Assembly: GCA_946807835.1 (NCBI GenBank)
Contig: OX327695.1
Span: 26,518,501-26,582,500, forward strand
DNA from: Ailanthus altissimus
Taxonomy: Eukaryota; Streptophyta; Magnoliopsida; Sapindales; Simaroubaceae
Direction of reading: 5' to 3'
DNA length: 64,000 nucleotides
The translations under genes and the position numbers were made by a program. Positions 38,959 to 50,070 of the stretch are shown piece by piece (the first letter of the stretch is position 1; the number at the start of each line of letters is the position of its first letter). The notes under the pieces are model-generated. The model saw only the letters and a program-made list of their open reading frames with translations, made no database searches and was not told where the DNA came from.

Positions 38959-39290
38959 CTTCTTAAGAACAAGAACAAAGGTGAGGGGCTTGATTTCTTC
39001 TTTAGCCATTTCTTCATCCACCATTGTGCTGTAGATCTTAAACAAAGTGTCTAGAATTTTTTCCTCAATACCAAAATGGTGAGTGAGCATGGGTTCTTGA
39101 ATTGCCCTAACCGTCCTTGCAACCTGAGCGCCATAACTCTAAGCACAAGCTAATCTCCACTTCATTTGAAACATTTCAAGTTTGTCTATGTCAAAGGAAC
39201 CTTCTTTCTTGACTATCTATTCTATTTCATACTTTGATGGCGCATAGAAGTGGGCATGGTAAGAACCAACTTTTCTTGTCCTATTTCTCC
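38959..39290 (-). pseudogene. SABATH pseudogene exon 4
   Basis: Begins after a TTTATAG acceptor. Family landmarks are [44 protein letters not shown] and [15 protein letters not shown], matching the C-terminal cap of SABATH enzymes. Two in-frame stops and at least one base deletion near its start are present. Homology ends at about 38959 with TFVLVLKK; the frame then runs past the usual end to a stop at 38884. Confidence 0.85.
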
Positions 39291-39434
39291 CTATAAAGCA
39301 TTAAAAAGAAAAAAAAAAACGCAGTGTGATTTGACTTTACATCCATAAAGGTCAATAATTCAATATACTGTCAAGAAATATGCATTTTGAGTCACATGCA
39401 TGACCGCCAATTTGGGAGGTTTAATTTAGAGGAT

Positions 39435-39592
39435 CTGAGACGCCAAGATGGCGAGGGACCGCGAGAGAAGTTCCCAAAAGAATGAGTTGCCTCTGTCAAA
39501 ATGATCTGGACCTTCTCTTCCCTAGAAAATGAGCACCATTCGGCCTCCAGGGGAAAGCTCTTGGGAACGAGCTCGGAGGAACAAGGAGAAGC
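39435..39592 (-). pseudogene. SABATH pseudogene exon 3, distal piece
   Basis: Reads SLFLRARSQELSPGGRMVL then, after an in-frame TAG, a WELL block, matching the SABATH segment that follows the DF motif of the proximal piece. It directly abuts the left LTR at 39593. The last five bases (GAAGC on the plus strand) are the left target duplication. Confidence 0.85.
39588..39592 (+). repeat. Target-site duplication GAAGC, left copy
   Basis: GAAGC here and GAAGT at 55782-55786 flank the whole three-LTR array. They differ by one base. Both lie in the same SABATH codon context, supporting a single original insertion. Confidence 0.7.
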
Positions 39593-42447
39593 TGTCACGC
39601 CCCAGACCCAAAAGATCCGACACACGACATCACTTACATTCATTCACTGCATGTGCACTCATAAATAATATTACACAAAATTTTCAACTTTCATTCAACA
39701 CAGAAATCCTTAGCAAGTTGCTAGTAAGTTCAACACTAAAATCAACCATAACCTAACATATAAATATAAACTTCTCTTGACAATATTTAAACATTCATTT
39801 CAATTTCTTTCAGAATTATAGCAATTGAATTATGACTGGGACAATTATTAAACCGGAGATACGCAGAGTTTTCTCAGAGATTAACACTCTACTACGTCAC
39901 CAGTAGCAACTTTGTTACCGGGAGCCCAGAATATATCCATTGCAAATTCTTACTTAAAATCATCCAATAACCACACTTTATAAAACTTAAACCAAATCCA
40001 ATCCACACACAATGAAATAATACATAAGTATTTATTCAATAGGGACAAACCAAATATCCTATCCCACGTGTCCCCAAATGAAACACACAACAACCTAGCA
40101 ACTTAAGGAACCCAAGGAACAGCAGAAGCCTTGCCAAATCCGCTAAGCACACATGCACCTTATTTACCTGAAATCACCATAAACTATAATGAGTATAAAA
40201 CTCAGTAAGCATACTAGTTTTTCATATATCAAATACAAATACATATATGTACACAATGCATATGTATGATATGCTGTGATCAATCAAAATTATAATCTTA
40301 TCAAATCACATATCATGTAAGCGCTTACACATTCTTTCAAAACACATATTAGGAATACCATTACTCAACTACTACTTAGTAGGACTTACATATCACATAT
40401 CACATAATGAGCCAAATGTCACTCGTAGGTGACATACCGTATGAGAGGAATAGTACAAGTGAGGTCTTTAAATCACACATATATAACGCTTATGCCCGAA
40501 GGTAAAAGCCAAACCCTCACCCTGATCATCGGTGAGTCCTCTCACATGTACCTATACGCCACCACACGAATGTGATGACTCACACTTCCTTTAGGTACCA
40601 ATAGGATCCTCCCTACATACGGAACACATAACATATACCAATCCCGAAGGAAAGGCCACACATAAAGGCTCCACAAATCACATAAAATGCCTACTAAGTT
40701 AACAGTGAGTTCAAGTATCCTCAAATCACAAAATATTTCTCATGGACATATTACACTTCAAAAGGTTTCTTTGTTAAACGCATCTTATTTTGGAAAGCTC
40801 ACTTTCAAAAAAACACATGTATGTCCATGCTCAATGTCAATGCTCACATTCATAAACATATATTCACATTTCATATCAAAATATACTTTGACATATCATA
40901 AACATATTCTTAACCCCATTTACAAAATCATGCAAAACAATTATTATGTTTATTGTGATTCCAGTAGTAAGTCTAGTATACTTACCTCTTAACACTTTCA
41001 GCTACAAGGCTTAAATCTCCTTAACCTATCAATGGAGATTAATCCTTTCATAAGCCTCACAATTCACACAAAATACTTTAAATAGCTTACAAAATTATAC
41101 ACAATGCATTTATCACATCAAATTGGTATAAATATTTGGTTTCTCAAAACCTGTCATTCTGACCACTTACACTTAACAAAAATTTCTAATACATCAAATG
41201 ATGTCCAATTACTCCGAAATCAGAATATATCATTCTTGACTCATATATACTTCTTATATATGAATATTATATCAAAATTCCTACACAATCCATTCCATAC
41301 ACACCATCGAATCCAAACTACAAACCTGACAGGATCAAGATACTTACTGAACAGTATTCAATCTCCCAATTTTATAAAATCATATACTAACTCAAAAATT
41401 ATAAAACTACCACATAATTACTCTTGACACATATCTCAGTCCATGATAAATATTTTGCTTCCAAATAACTGCCAAAAGTATTTTAAAACTATTTTATTTC
41501 ATAACTTTAAAAATCTGTTAATCAAATACTACAATGAGCTGATACACTTTAGAAATTCATAACACTTCAACCACATTGATCCAAATTCTCAATTCCGAGT
41601 ATATCATATTAGACATATAAAATTATCATATTCCACAAATTCATAATTTTTAAAGATCATTCAGCAGGTCAAAAATTATTTTCCACTGTATCATACTGTT
41701 TACACAGGAAATTTCCAGAATTCCAGGGTCATTTTGGTAAATTCACTACAAATTCAATTTCCGAGATTTTCAGTCGATTCAAAGTCTCAGATGATCCTAA
41801 ACATGTCTAATTTCATATACTCAAAATTCAAAATCAGAATCGAATCACAACAATTTATAAAATTCCTAGATCAAGAGGTTATCCAGCAGAAATTCCATAA
41901 TTCATCATGATTTATCAAACTATCTTATAGATCATCATCAATTCTCACAACATCAAACGAAATACACATCAAATCCTTAATTATACATATTTCCAGAAAT
42001 CAAAACTTAAAGAAATTAACTTAATTAACACCAATAAATTGATAATTAGTTGTGATATACCTCTAAAGATCCAAAATTCCAATTTCTTCTTCTTTTTCTT
42101 CTTCTTCTTCTCTTTCTCTCTCCTTTATTTCTCTCTTCTCTCTCTAAAAATGGGTAGCTCGACAAAAATGAGAGAATTAGGGTTTTTAAAAGTGTATTTT
42201 TATACTAAGTGGTTAATTTTTGGTATTTACGAATTCACCCCCAAAACTTTCAAAGTATAACAATTTGGTCCCTAAAATAATTCCAAAGTCTTGCAAATAA
42301 ACCCAATACTAATAGTATATCCTTAACCTATAAAAACACTACTAATAACAATATATAAATCAAGGATCACCCACATACAAATAAAATACGTATATTTATA
42401 TATATAAATATACATATTCTTACCGGTTATGGATACTGGTTACTACA
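39593..42447 (-). repeat. LTR 1 (3' LTR of the array)
   Basis: 2855 bp. On the plus strand it starts TGTCACGCCCCAGACCC and ends GATACTGGTTACTACA. Diagnostic bases are C at 39699, G at 40014, A at 40106 and T at 40718. It contains a minus-strand TATA box and a long C/T-rich tract near 42086-42147. Confidence 0.92.
42177..42204 (-). promoter_or_regulatory. LTR promoter: TATA box plus telo-box
   Basis: On the minus strand TATAAAAAT (42196-42204) is followed about 10 bp on by AAACCCTAA (42177-42185), a telo-box typical of plant promoters near the start site. A GA-rich leader follows. This is a plausible promoter for the element's own transcript, and it is repeated in the other two LTRs at +6667 and +13334. 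Confidence 0.5.
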
Positions 42448-42461
42448 ATTCTCCCCTCCTT
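42448..42461 (-). other. Polypurine tract, first internal unit
   Basis: Minus strand AAGGAGGGGAGAAT directly abuts the LTR start TGTAGTAACC. It would prime plus-strand synthesis and fixes the element's orientation. Confidence 0.85.
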
Positions 42462-43332
42462 ATAAGAATTTCGTCCTCGAAATTCATAACTTAAGCACAT
42501 AGATGAGAATACTTAGATCTCATTTCTTATTCTCATTCTCAATTTTCCTTTTCAACTGTATAGTTTATTCATAAAACATTTACAAAGCAATCTTCCTTGT
42601 ATATAGGATTTGCTCATTGTGGTCCAAAATCCTAATAAATACTCATTCATATGTTAGATTATCTTTAAGTTGGCTCATAGCTGAGTATACGAGAGGAGTA
42701 CGAAACATATATCCATAAAATAAACATATGACACACATTATGGACTTATAAAATTATACACACATATTTTTATTCTTTTTTTTTATTCGTTCAATATTTA
42801 ATGGGTATCTATACACTTCACCTTTCATTCATTAAAGAATAACATAGATGTAGAATACTCATACTAATCTCTTACATAAAATTTTTAACTCTTCTGAAAA
42901 TTTTAATCCTTTCAACATATACTCATACGTCATAATATCATTCACTTCTTTGATATCATTCTAAAAAAATGTAGCATTTCTACGCAACTAAGTTGTCATT
43001 CAAATCAGAATATTGAAGGCATTATCTTAAATGATCAAAAATCAACTTCAATAAAATAAAATAAAAACCTTTAGTTCAATTGATTCTCAAACTATAGATC
43101 TCAACATTATATCTCTTACTCTAAATCTTTAAAAAAATAGTCCACCTTATTGGACATCATTTTCTCATTGAGACTGACATGTCTGCTTTTTCTAATATGC
43201 TCGATTTCAAATAGAAAAGATTCCACTAGCACAATTATTGCGATGGCAAATATGATTCTTTTAACTATTCCTTTAATGTCATTCACGTAAAAGGAAAGGA
43301 CAAAACGATTATTGATTTTCTTTCATAAAACT
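42462..43332. other. Internal non-coding region, unit 1
   Basis: AT-rich sequence between the polypurine tract and the TATA box of the 386-residue ORF. No coding frame on either strand. Confidence 0.5.
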
Positions 43333-43333
43333 C

Positions 43334-43342
43334 TATAAATAG
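43334..43342 (+). promoter_or_regulatory. TATA box of 386-aa ORF, unit 1
   Basis: TATAAATAG, 70 bp upstream of the ATG at 43404, the usual plant spacing for a start site about 30 bp downstream. Confidence 0.6.
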
Positions 43343-43403
43343 CCTAAATCTCATAATCACTTTTCTAGCAATAAATAAAACCAACCTTCTTACCATCTTC
43401 ATA

Positions 43404-44564
43404 ATGAATCCCATTATCATAACTCCTCATGTTCCTTTTTCTCCACCACAATTTCCAGACCTAATCAAAACCAGAACACTCCATTCCCGTGCCAAAGAAT
43501 TCATCAGACACTACGCCATCTTAGCAGTCCAAGAACACGGCCTCACAGTTCTTGGTGGCCCTTTGTTCAACTTAGAATACCCTTTCTTTCATCTGCACTC
43601 TTTTTTCCCATTTTCCCAATGGTCCAAACCTGTCCTTTACTTGTTATGGTACCTGTTGGATCTGTATACAATCGCCATGGAATTTCCATTACTTAGAACC
43701 CTCCAAAAATTAGAAAAATGTGATGAAAATCATCCAGCCCTGATTTTTCTCCAATGGTTTTACCCAAAGACATGGTGGATAACTAAATTTCAATACATGA
43801 TTGCAAACAACACAAATGCTGCAGTCCCCAAACAACATCTTTGGTCAGTCTTACTTTTCCAACGAAAGGGTATGATTATTTCTGATCATGAGATCCATTA
43901 TTACCCCACTGTTAAGGATTACTTCACATTTACCCTTTCACTAAAGGGATCGATTAAGCTCTGGCCTGAAGAAGTAATCCAACAAAAGAGAGAACTTGAA
44001 AGAATTCTTGCTCAGGAAAATCAAATAATTCCTCCGTCTGTTTGGATCTCCCCAGAAAATGCTGCGCCTTGGGAACAGGTTGAAGCTGACTTTGCAGAAG
44101 ACCTGAATTTTGCCAATATACTCAAATTCCAACAAAGACAAAAATATCATCTTTCACATCTCAGAAATACAAATTACTCTACCCACCATCACCATATCCC
44201 AAACATGACTTATTATGCCAGATACAGACAAGCAATGGATAACCTTCACCAATGGCCTCAGCTAGTTGTCCTGACAGAACCTACCCAATCTCAGCCAGTT
44301 GTCCCGACAGAACCTGACCAACGCCAACCCAATCTTGACTTATCCCTCTTTCAAGACTCACAACATTATCTAACCGACACCCAAATCCAAGAGGAAGCCA
44401 GCACATCCCTCATCCAGACCAGCTCACCTGCAGAAGATCAAGATATGGTAGACCCACATTCCACTCAGCCAGAGCCCTCATTCAATGCATGGGAACAACA
44501 ACTCCATAAGTTTCTCTCTCACGGATACGACACAGATGAAAGCGACCAGGGAGACTCATTTTAA
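43404..44564 (+). CDS. Unrecognised 386-residue protein, antisense to its retrotransposon (unit 1)
   Basis: Intact frame starting at an ATG in the context ATAATGAA. I do not recognise the family. The N-terminal ~25 residues are Pro-rich. Residues ~30-190 are compact and rich in aromatic residues, with a hydrophobic WYLLDLYTIAMEF segment and QWFYPKTWWITKFQYMI. A charged helix-like part follows (EEVIQQKRELERILAQE, ~195-211), then a His/Gln-rich stretch with HHHH. Two tandem 11-residue repeats (VVLTEPTQSQP, VVPTEPDQRQP) come next, and the end is acidic (DTDESDQGDSF). No transmembrane topology, protease, polymerase or zinc-finger signature is evident. An AATAAA lies at 44739-44744. The second copy encodes the identical protein. 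Confidence 0.8.
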   Translation: MNPIIITPHVPFSPPQFPDLIKTRTLHSRAKEFIRHYAILAVQEHGLTVLGGPLFNLEYPFFHLHSFFPFSQWSKPVLYLLWYLLDLYTIAMEFPLLRTLQKLEKCDENHPALIFLQWFYPKTWWITKFQYMIANNTNAAVPKQHLWSVLLFQRKGMIISDHEIHYYPTVKDYFTFTLSLKGSIKLWPEEVIQQKRELERILAQENQIIPPSVWISPENAAPWEQVEADFAEDLNFANILKFQQRQKYHLSHLRNTNYSTHHHHIPNMTYYARYRQAMDNLHQWPQLVVLTEPTQSQPVVPTEPDQRQPNLDLSLFQDSQHYLTDTQIQEEASTSLIQTSSPAEDQDMVDPHSTQPEPSFNAWEQQLHKFLSHGYDTDESDQGDSF

Positions 44565-45092
44565 CCTACATTGATGTTTCTGTTTTTCACAGAAATTAGA
44601 TCCGTGTTGTTCTATCACATCAAAGAGAGACTGACTACTGCTTTATCTTTATGTCAAGTGTGCTTTATCTTTCTTCATATCTGCTTTTAATCTATCGGCC
44701 AAAAATCAATGTTAAGACCACAAAAAATTTTTATAATTAATAAAGTTAATTTGGCCTCATGTCCAAAGTCCAGTTGGTAGCTTAAAAAGTCTTCAAGTCA
44801 TATATGCATTGTCGCCCATTAGTGCCAAAACGGCAAAGTCCCTAAATCCATAAAATAGGCATTTATTAACTTTTCTTAATCATCTTACCTAACTCATCAC
44901 GCTTCCGACACAATTTTATTACACTTACATATCAACAAATATTTATTCAAAATTTTGCGGCCTATTGTCCCTTATAGAATAATAAAGTAAAACTCATTTT
45001 TTTTTTCTTTTTACCTCACAAGAATTGAGAAAAACGTATATACTTGAACATACTTACACATATGCTCCACAGCTATTATCAATTTGTTTCTC
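44565..45092. other. Spacer between the two internal genes, unit 1
   Basis: Holds the 3' region of the 386-residue ORF (AATAAA at 44739) and the LOG promoter. A single A/T difference from unit 2 was seen at 44727 (51394 in unit 2). Confidence 0.55.
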
Positions 45093-45100
45093 TATAAATA
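45093..45100 (+). promoter_or_regulatory. TATA box of LOG gene, unit 1
   Basis: TATAAATA, 68 bp upstream of the LOG ATG. Same motif and spacing as for the neighbouring ORF. Confidence 0.6.
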
Positions 45101-45160
45101 CATTATTATTCCATCCTTATACAAACTCGAAAACATTCAAAGATTAGGGTGGGCATAACA

Positions 45161-45814
45161 ATGGAGGAAACCTCAGCTCGTCGATTCACAAAAATTTGTG
45201 TCTTTTGTGGATCTAACCCTGGGAATACTGAAGAGTTTACAAAAGTTGCAGAAAATCTTGGTAAGGTATTAGCTGAGCGAAATATACATCTAGTATATGG
45301 AGGAGGTAACCGTGGGTTAATGGGGTCTGTAGCAAAAGCAGCACACAATAATGGTAGTCGCGTTTTGGGTATCATTCCAAAACCTCTAGCTATTGAAAAT
45401 ATTGTAGGAAAAACAGTTGGGGATGAGTTACAAGTCTCATCTATGCACGAACGAATGGCTCAAATGCTTGGGCATGCAGATGCTTTCATAGCTCTACCAG
45501 GAGGTTTTGGGACCTTAGAGGAAATTTTTCAAATTGTCTCATGGGCACAATTACAAATCCACCAAAAACCCATTGGTTTGTTAAATGTTAATGGTTTTTA
45601 CGACGGGTTGATATCTTTCCTTGACTATGCAGCGGGAACACAATTCATCCCACTTCTAGCACGACGGATTCTTATTTCAGCTCCAACTGTTGATCAACTG
45701 ATTGATCAATTGCAGTCTTTTATTCCTCTGTCTAATCCAACATTGCATCAGTTAGATTGGTCTACTCATGACAGTCAGAAGAAGCGCAAAATAGACTTAA
45801 ATCTCACTCCGTAG
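45161..45814 (+). CDS. LOG: Intronless LOG: cytokinin riboside 5'-monophosphate phosphoribohydrolase (unit 1)
   Basis: LOG enzymes release active cytokinin bases from their nucleotides in one step, in cytosol and nucleus. The 217-residue protein covers the whole fold: ICVFCGSNPGN near the start, YGGGNRGLMGSVAKAA, the signature LPGGFGTLEEIFQIVSWAQ (catalytic PGGxGTxxE) and KPIGLLNVNGFYD. Arg of the substrate-binding HxR-x-x-x-M segment is present (MHERMAQM), although plant enzymes usually have RKAEM. The C-terminus adds KKRK and DLNLTP. Plant LOG genes normally have several introns; none is present, implying capture through RNA. ATG at 45161 is chosen over an upstream in-frame GTG. AATAAA lies at 45869-45874. 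The gene is antisense to the element. Identical in unit 2. Confidence 0.92.
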   Translation: MEETSARRFTKICVFCGSNPGNTEEFTKVAENLGKVLAERNIHLVYGGGNRGLMGSVAKAAHNNGSRVLGIIPKPLAIENIVGKTVGDELQVSSMHERMAQMLGHADAFIALPGGFGTLEEIFQIVSWAQLQIHQKPIGLLNVNGFYDGLISFLDYAAGTQFIPLLARRILISAPTVDQLIDQLQSFIPLSNPTLHQLDWSTHDSQKKRKIDLNLTP

Positions 45815-45868
45815 CCTCTATTGTATTTTTGTTGCTGCTATTGTTGTTGTGTTGTTGTTTTCCTTTTC

Positions 45869-45874
45869 AATAAA
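45869..45874 (+). terminator. Polyadenylation signal after LOG, unit 1
   Basis: AATAAA 55 bp after the stop codon, in a T-rich context, as in plant 3' ends. Confidence 0.5.
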
Positions 45875-46239
45875 AGTTGTTTCAATTGATGTCTTCAATA
45901 CTCTACTTCTCTATATTTTGTCATTGAGAAAATTATCTCAATTTGCTCTATCACATGCAAATTATCATTATAAGATATTCAACATCACTCTTACTAAGCA
46001 TATTAGTCATAACTTAAAAGAAAATCTAAATGGTAACATTAAGATCCACAAGGTACCATTATCCACAACAACAACAATCTTAGCAGCTCTTGGATACTGT
46101 GTCATCTTCACAAAATCATACAAAATTTAAGGAATATGTCAAACTTTTACACAACAAAGCTACAAATACAATCCTAAGGATTTGGCATCTGCTCGGTTCC
46201 CTTGACTCGACACTTAAAAGTCTACAGAATCATATCTTA
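45875..46239. other. Internal non-coding region between LOG and primer site, unit 1
   Basis: Short frames of 81-93 codons are present but have no family resemblance and overlap the LOG 3' region. Confidence 0.5.
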
Positions 46240-46251
46240 GCTCTGATACCA
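46240..46251 (-). other. Primer binding site, unit 1
   Basis: Minus strand TGGTATCAGAGC, complementary to initiator tRNA-Met, 8 bp from the LTR end (GTGACA). It shows that the element is transcribed on the minus strand. Confidence 0.88.
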
Positions 46252-46259
46252 ATAAAAGC

Positions 46260-49114
46260 TGTCACGCCCCAGACCCAAAAGATCCGACACACGACATCAC
46301 TTACATTCATTCACTGCATGTGCACTCATAAATAATATTACACAAAATTTTCAACTTTCATTCAATACAGAAATCCTTAGCAAGTTGCTAGTAAGTTCAA
46401 CACTAAAATCAACCATAACCTAACATATAAATATAAACTTCTCTTGACAATATTTAAACATTCATTTCAATTTCTTTCAGAATTATAGCAATTGAATTAT
46501 GACTGGGACAATTATTAAACCGGAGATACGCAGAGTTTTCTCAGAGATTAACACTCTACTACGTCACCAGTAGCAACTTTGTTACCGGGAGCCCAGAATA
46601 TATCCATTGCAAATTCTTACTTAAAATCATCCAATAACCACACTTTATAAAACTTAAACCAAATCCAATCCACACACAATAAAATAATACATAAGTATTT
46701 ATTCAATAGGGACAAACCAAATATCCTATCCCACGTGTCCCCAAATGAAACACACAACAACCTAGCAACTTAGGGAACCCAAGGAACAGCAGAAGCCTTG
46801 CCAAATCCGCTAAGCACACATGCACCTTATTTACCTGAAATCACCATAAACTATAATGAGTATAAAACTCAGTAAGCATACTAGTTTTTCATATATCAAA
46901 TACAAATACATATATGTACACAATGCATATGTATGATATGCTGTGATCAATCAAAATTATAATCTTATCAAATCACATATCATGTAAGCGCTTACACATT
47001 CTTTCAAAACACATATTAGGAATACCATTACTCAACTACTACTTAGTAGGACTTACATATCACATATCACATAATGAGCCAAATGTCACTCGTAGGTGAC
47101 ATACCGTATGAGAGGAATAGTACAAGTGAGGTCTTTAAATCACACATATATAACGCTTATGCCCGAAGGTAAAAGCCAAACCCTCACCCTGATCATCGGT
47201 GAGTCCTCTCACATGTACCTATACGCCACCACACGAATGTGATGACTCACACTTCCTTTAGGTACCAATAGGATCCTCCCTACATACGGAACACATAACA
47301 TATACCAATCCCGAAGGAAAGGCCACACATAAAGGCTCCACAAATCACATAAAATGCCTACTAAGTTAACAGTGAGTTCAAGTATCCTCAAATCACAAAA
47401 TATTTCTCATGGACATATTACACTTCAAAAGGTTTCTTTGTTAAACGCATCTTATTTTGGAAAGCTCACTTTCAAAAAAACACATGTATGTCCATGCTCA
47501 ATGTCAATGCTCACATTCATAAACATATATTCACATTTCATATCAAAATATACTTTGACATATCATAAACATATTCTTAACCCCATTTACAAAATCATGC
47601 AAAACAATTATTATGTTTATTGTGATTCCAGTAGTAAGTCTAGTATACTTACCTCTTAACACTTTCAGCTACAAGGCTTAAATCTCCTTAACCTATCAAT
47701 GGAGATTAATCCTTTCATAAGCCTCACAATTCACACAAAATACTTTAAATAGCTTACAAAATTATACACAATGCATTTATCACATCAAATTGGTATAAAT
47801 ATTTGGTTTCTCAAAACCTGTCATTCTGACCACTTACACTTAACAAAAATTTCTAATACATCAAATGATGTCCAATTACTCCGAAATCAGAATATATCAT
47901 TCTTGACTCATATATACTTCTTATATATGAATATTATATCAAAATTCCTACACAATCCATTCCATACACACCATCGAATCCAAACTACAAACCTGACAGG
48001 ATCAAGATACTTACTGAACAGTATTCAATCTCCCAATTTTATAAAATCATATACTAACTCAAAAATTATAAAACTACCACATAATTACTCTTGACACATA
48101 TCTCAGTCCATGATAAATATTTTGCTTCCAAATAACTGCCAAAAGTATTTTAAAACTATTTTATTTCATAACTTTAAAAATCTGTTAATCAAATACTACA
48201 ATGAGCTGATACACTTTAGAAATTCATAACACTTCAACCACATTGATCCAAATTCTCAATTCCGAGTATATCATATTAGACATATAAAATTATCATATTC
48301 CACAAATTCATAATTTTTAAAGATCATTCAGCAGGTCAAAAATTATTTTCCACTGTATCATACTGTTTACACAGGAAATTTCCAGAATTCCAGGGTCATT
48401 TTGGTAAATTCACTACAAATTCAATTTCCGAGATTTTCAGTCGATTCAAAGTCTCAGATGATCCTAAACATGTCTAATTTCATATACTCAAAATTCAAAA
48501 TCAGAATCGAATCACAACAATTTATAAAATTCCTAGATCAAGAGGTTATCCAGCAGAAATTCCATAATTCATCATGATTTATCAAACTATCTTATAGATC
48601 ATCATCAATTCTCACAACATCAAACGAAATACACATCAAATCCTTAATTATACATATTTCCAGAAATCAAAACTTAAAGAAATTAACTTAATTAACACCA
48701 ATAAATTGATAATTAGTTGTGATATACCTCTAAAGATCCAAAATTCCAATTTCTTCTTCTTTTTCTTCTTCTTCTTCTCTTTCTCTCTCCTTTATTTCTC
48801 TCTTCTCTCTCTAAAAATGGGTAGCTCGACAAAAATGAGAGAATTAGGGTTTTTAAAAGTGTATTTTTATACTAAGTGGTTAATTTTTGGTATTTACGAA
48901 TTCACCCCCAAAACTTTCAAAGTATAACAATTTGGTCCCTAAAATAATTCCAAAGTCTTGCAAATAAACCCAATACTAATAGTATATCCTTAACCTATAA
49001 AAACACTACTAATAACAATATATAAATCAAGGATCACCCACATACAAATAAAATACGTATATTTATATATATAAATATACATATTCTTACCGGTTATGGA
49101 TACTGGTTACTACA
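46260..49114 (-). repeat. LTR 2 (middle LTR, shared by two units)
   Basis: 2855 bp, nearly identical to LTR 1. Diagnostic bases: T at 46366, A at 46681, G at 46773, T at 47385. It carries the same TATA and telo-box arrangement near 48844-48871. Confidence 0.92.
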
Positions 49115-49128
49115 ATTCTCCCCTCCTT
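49115..49128 (-). other. Polypurine tract, second internal unit
   Basis: Same AAGGAGGGGAGAAT on the minus strand as in unit 1. Confidence 0.85.
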
Positions 49129-49999
49129 ATAAGAATTTCGTCCTCGAAATTCATAACTTAAGCACATAGATGAGAATACTTAGATCTCATTTCTTATTCT
49201 CATTCTCAATTTTCCTTTTCAACTGTATAGTTTATTCATAAAACATTTACAAAGCAATCTTCCTTGTATATAGGATTTGCTCATTGTGGTCCAAAATCCT
49301 AATAAATACTCATTCATATGTTAGATTATCTTTAAGTTGGCTCATAGCTGAGTATACGAGAGGAGTACGAAACATATATCCATAAAATAAACATATGACA
49401 CACATTATGGACTTATAAAATTATACACACATATTTTTATTCTTTTTTTTTATTCGTTCAATATTTAATGGGTATCTATACACTTCACCTTTCATTCATT
49501 AAAGAATAACATAGATGTAGAATACTCATACTAATCTCTTACATAAAATTTTTAACTCTTCTGAAAATTTTAATCCTTTCAACATATACTCATACGTCAT
49601 AATATCATTCACTTCTTTGATATCATTCTAAAAAAATGTAGCATTTCTACGCAACTAAGTTGTCATTCAAATCAGAATATTGAAGGCATTATCTTAAATG
49701 ATCAAAAATCAACTTCAATAAAATAAAATAAAAACCTTTAGTTCAATTGATTCTCAAACTATAGATCTCAACATTATATCTCTTACTCTAAATCTTTAAA
49801 AAAATAGTCCACCTTATTGGACATCATTTTCTCATTGAGACTGACATGTCTGCTTTTTCTAATATGCTCGATTTCAAATAGAAAAGATTCCACTAGCACA
49901 ATTATTGCGATGGCAAATATGATTCTTTTAACTATTCCTTTAATGTCATTCACGTAAAAGGAAAGGACAAAACGATTATTGATTTTCTTTCATAAAACT
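49129..49999. other. Internal non-coding region, unit 2
   Basis: Copy of 42462-43332, with no difference noticed by eye. Confidence 0.5.
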
Positions 50000-50000
50000 C

Positions 50001-50009
50001 TATAAATAG
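50001..50009 (+). promoter_or_regulatory. TATA box of 386-aa ORF, unit 2
   Basis: TATAAATAG, copy of the box at 43334. Confidence 0.6.
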
Positions 50010-50070
50010 CCTAAATCTCATAATCACTTTTCTAGCAATAAATAAAACCAACCTTCTTACCATCTTCATA

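Noticed and set aside
40542..42260. Short open frames inside the LTRs (60, 101, 107 and 73 codons, repeated three times)
   Set aside because: Repeated only because the LTR is repeated. Composition is low-complexity or A/T-driven, and one overlaps the C/T tract.
43941..44150. Minus-strand frame of 69 codons inside the 386-residue ORF, in the element's sense direction
   Set aside because: Shadow of the plus-strand ORF. It has no gag or pol motif, so it does not rescue coding capacity on the element's sense strand.
45849..46335. Open frames of 93 and 81 codons after LOG (and copies at +6667)
   Set aside because: They lie in the LOG 3' region and across the primer site and LTR start, have no family resemblance and no promoter.
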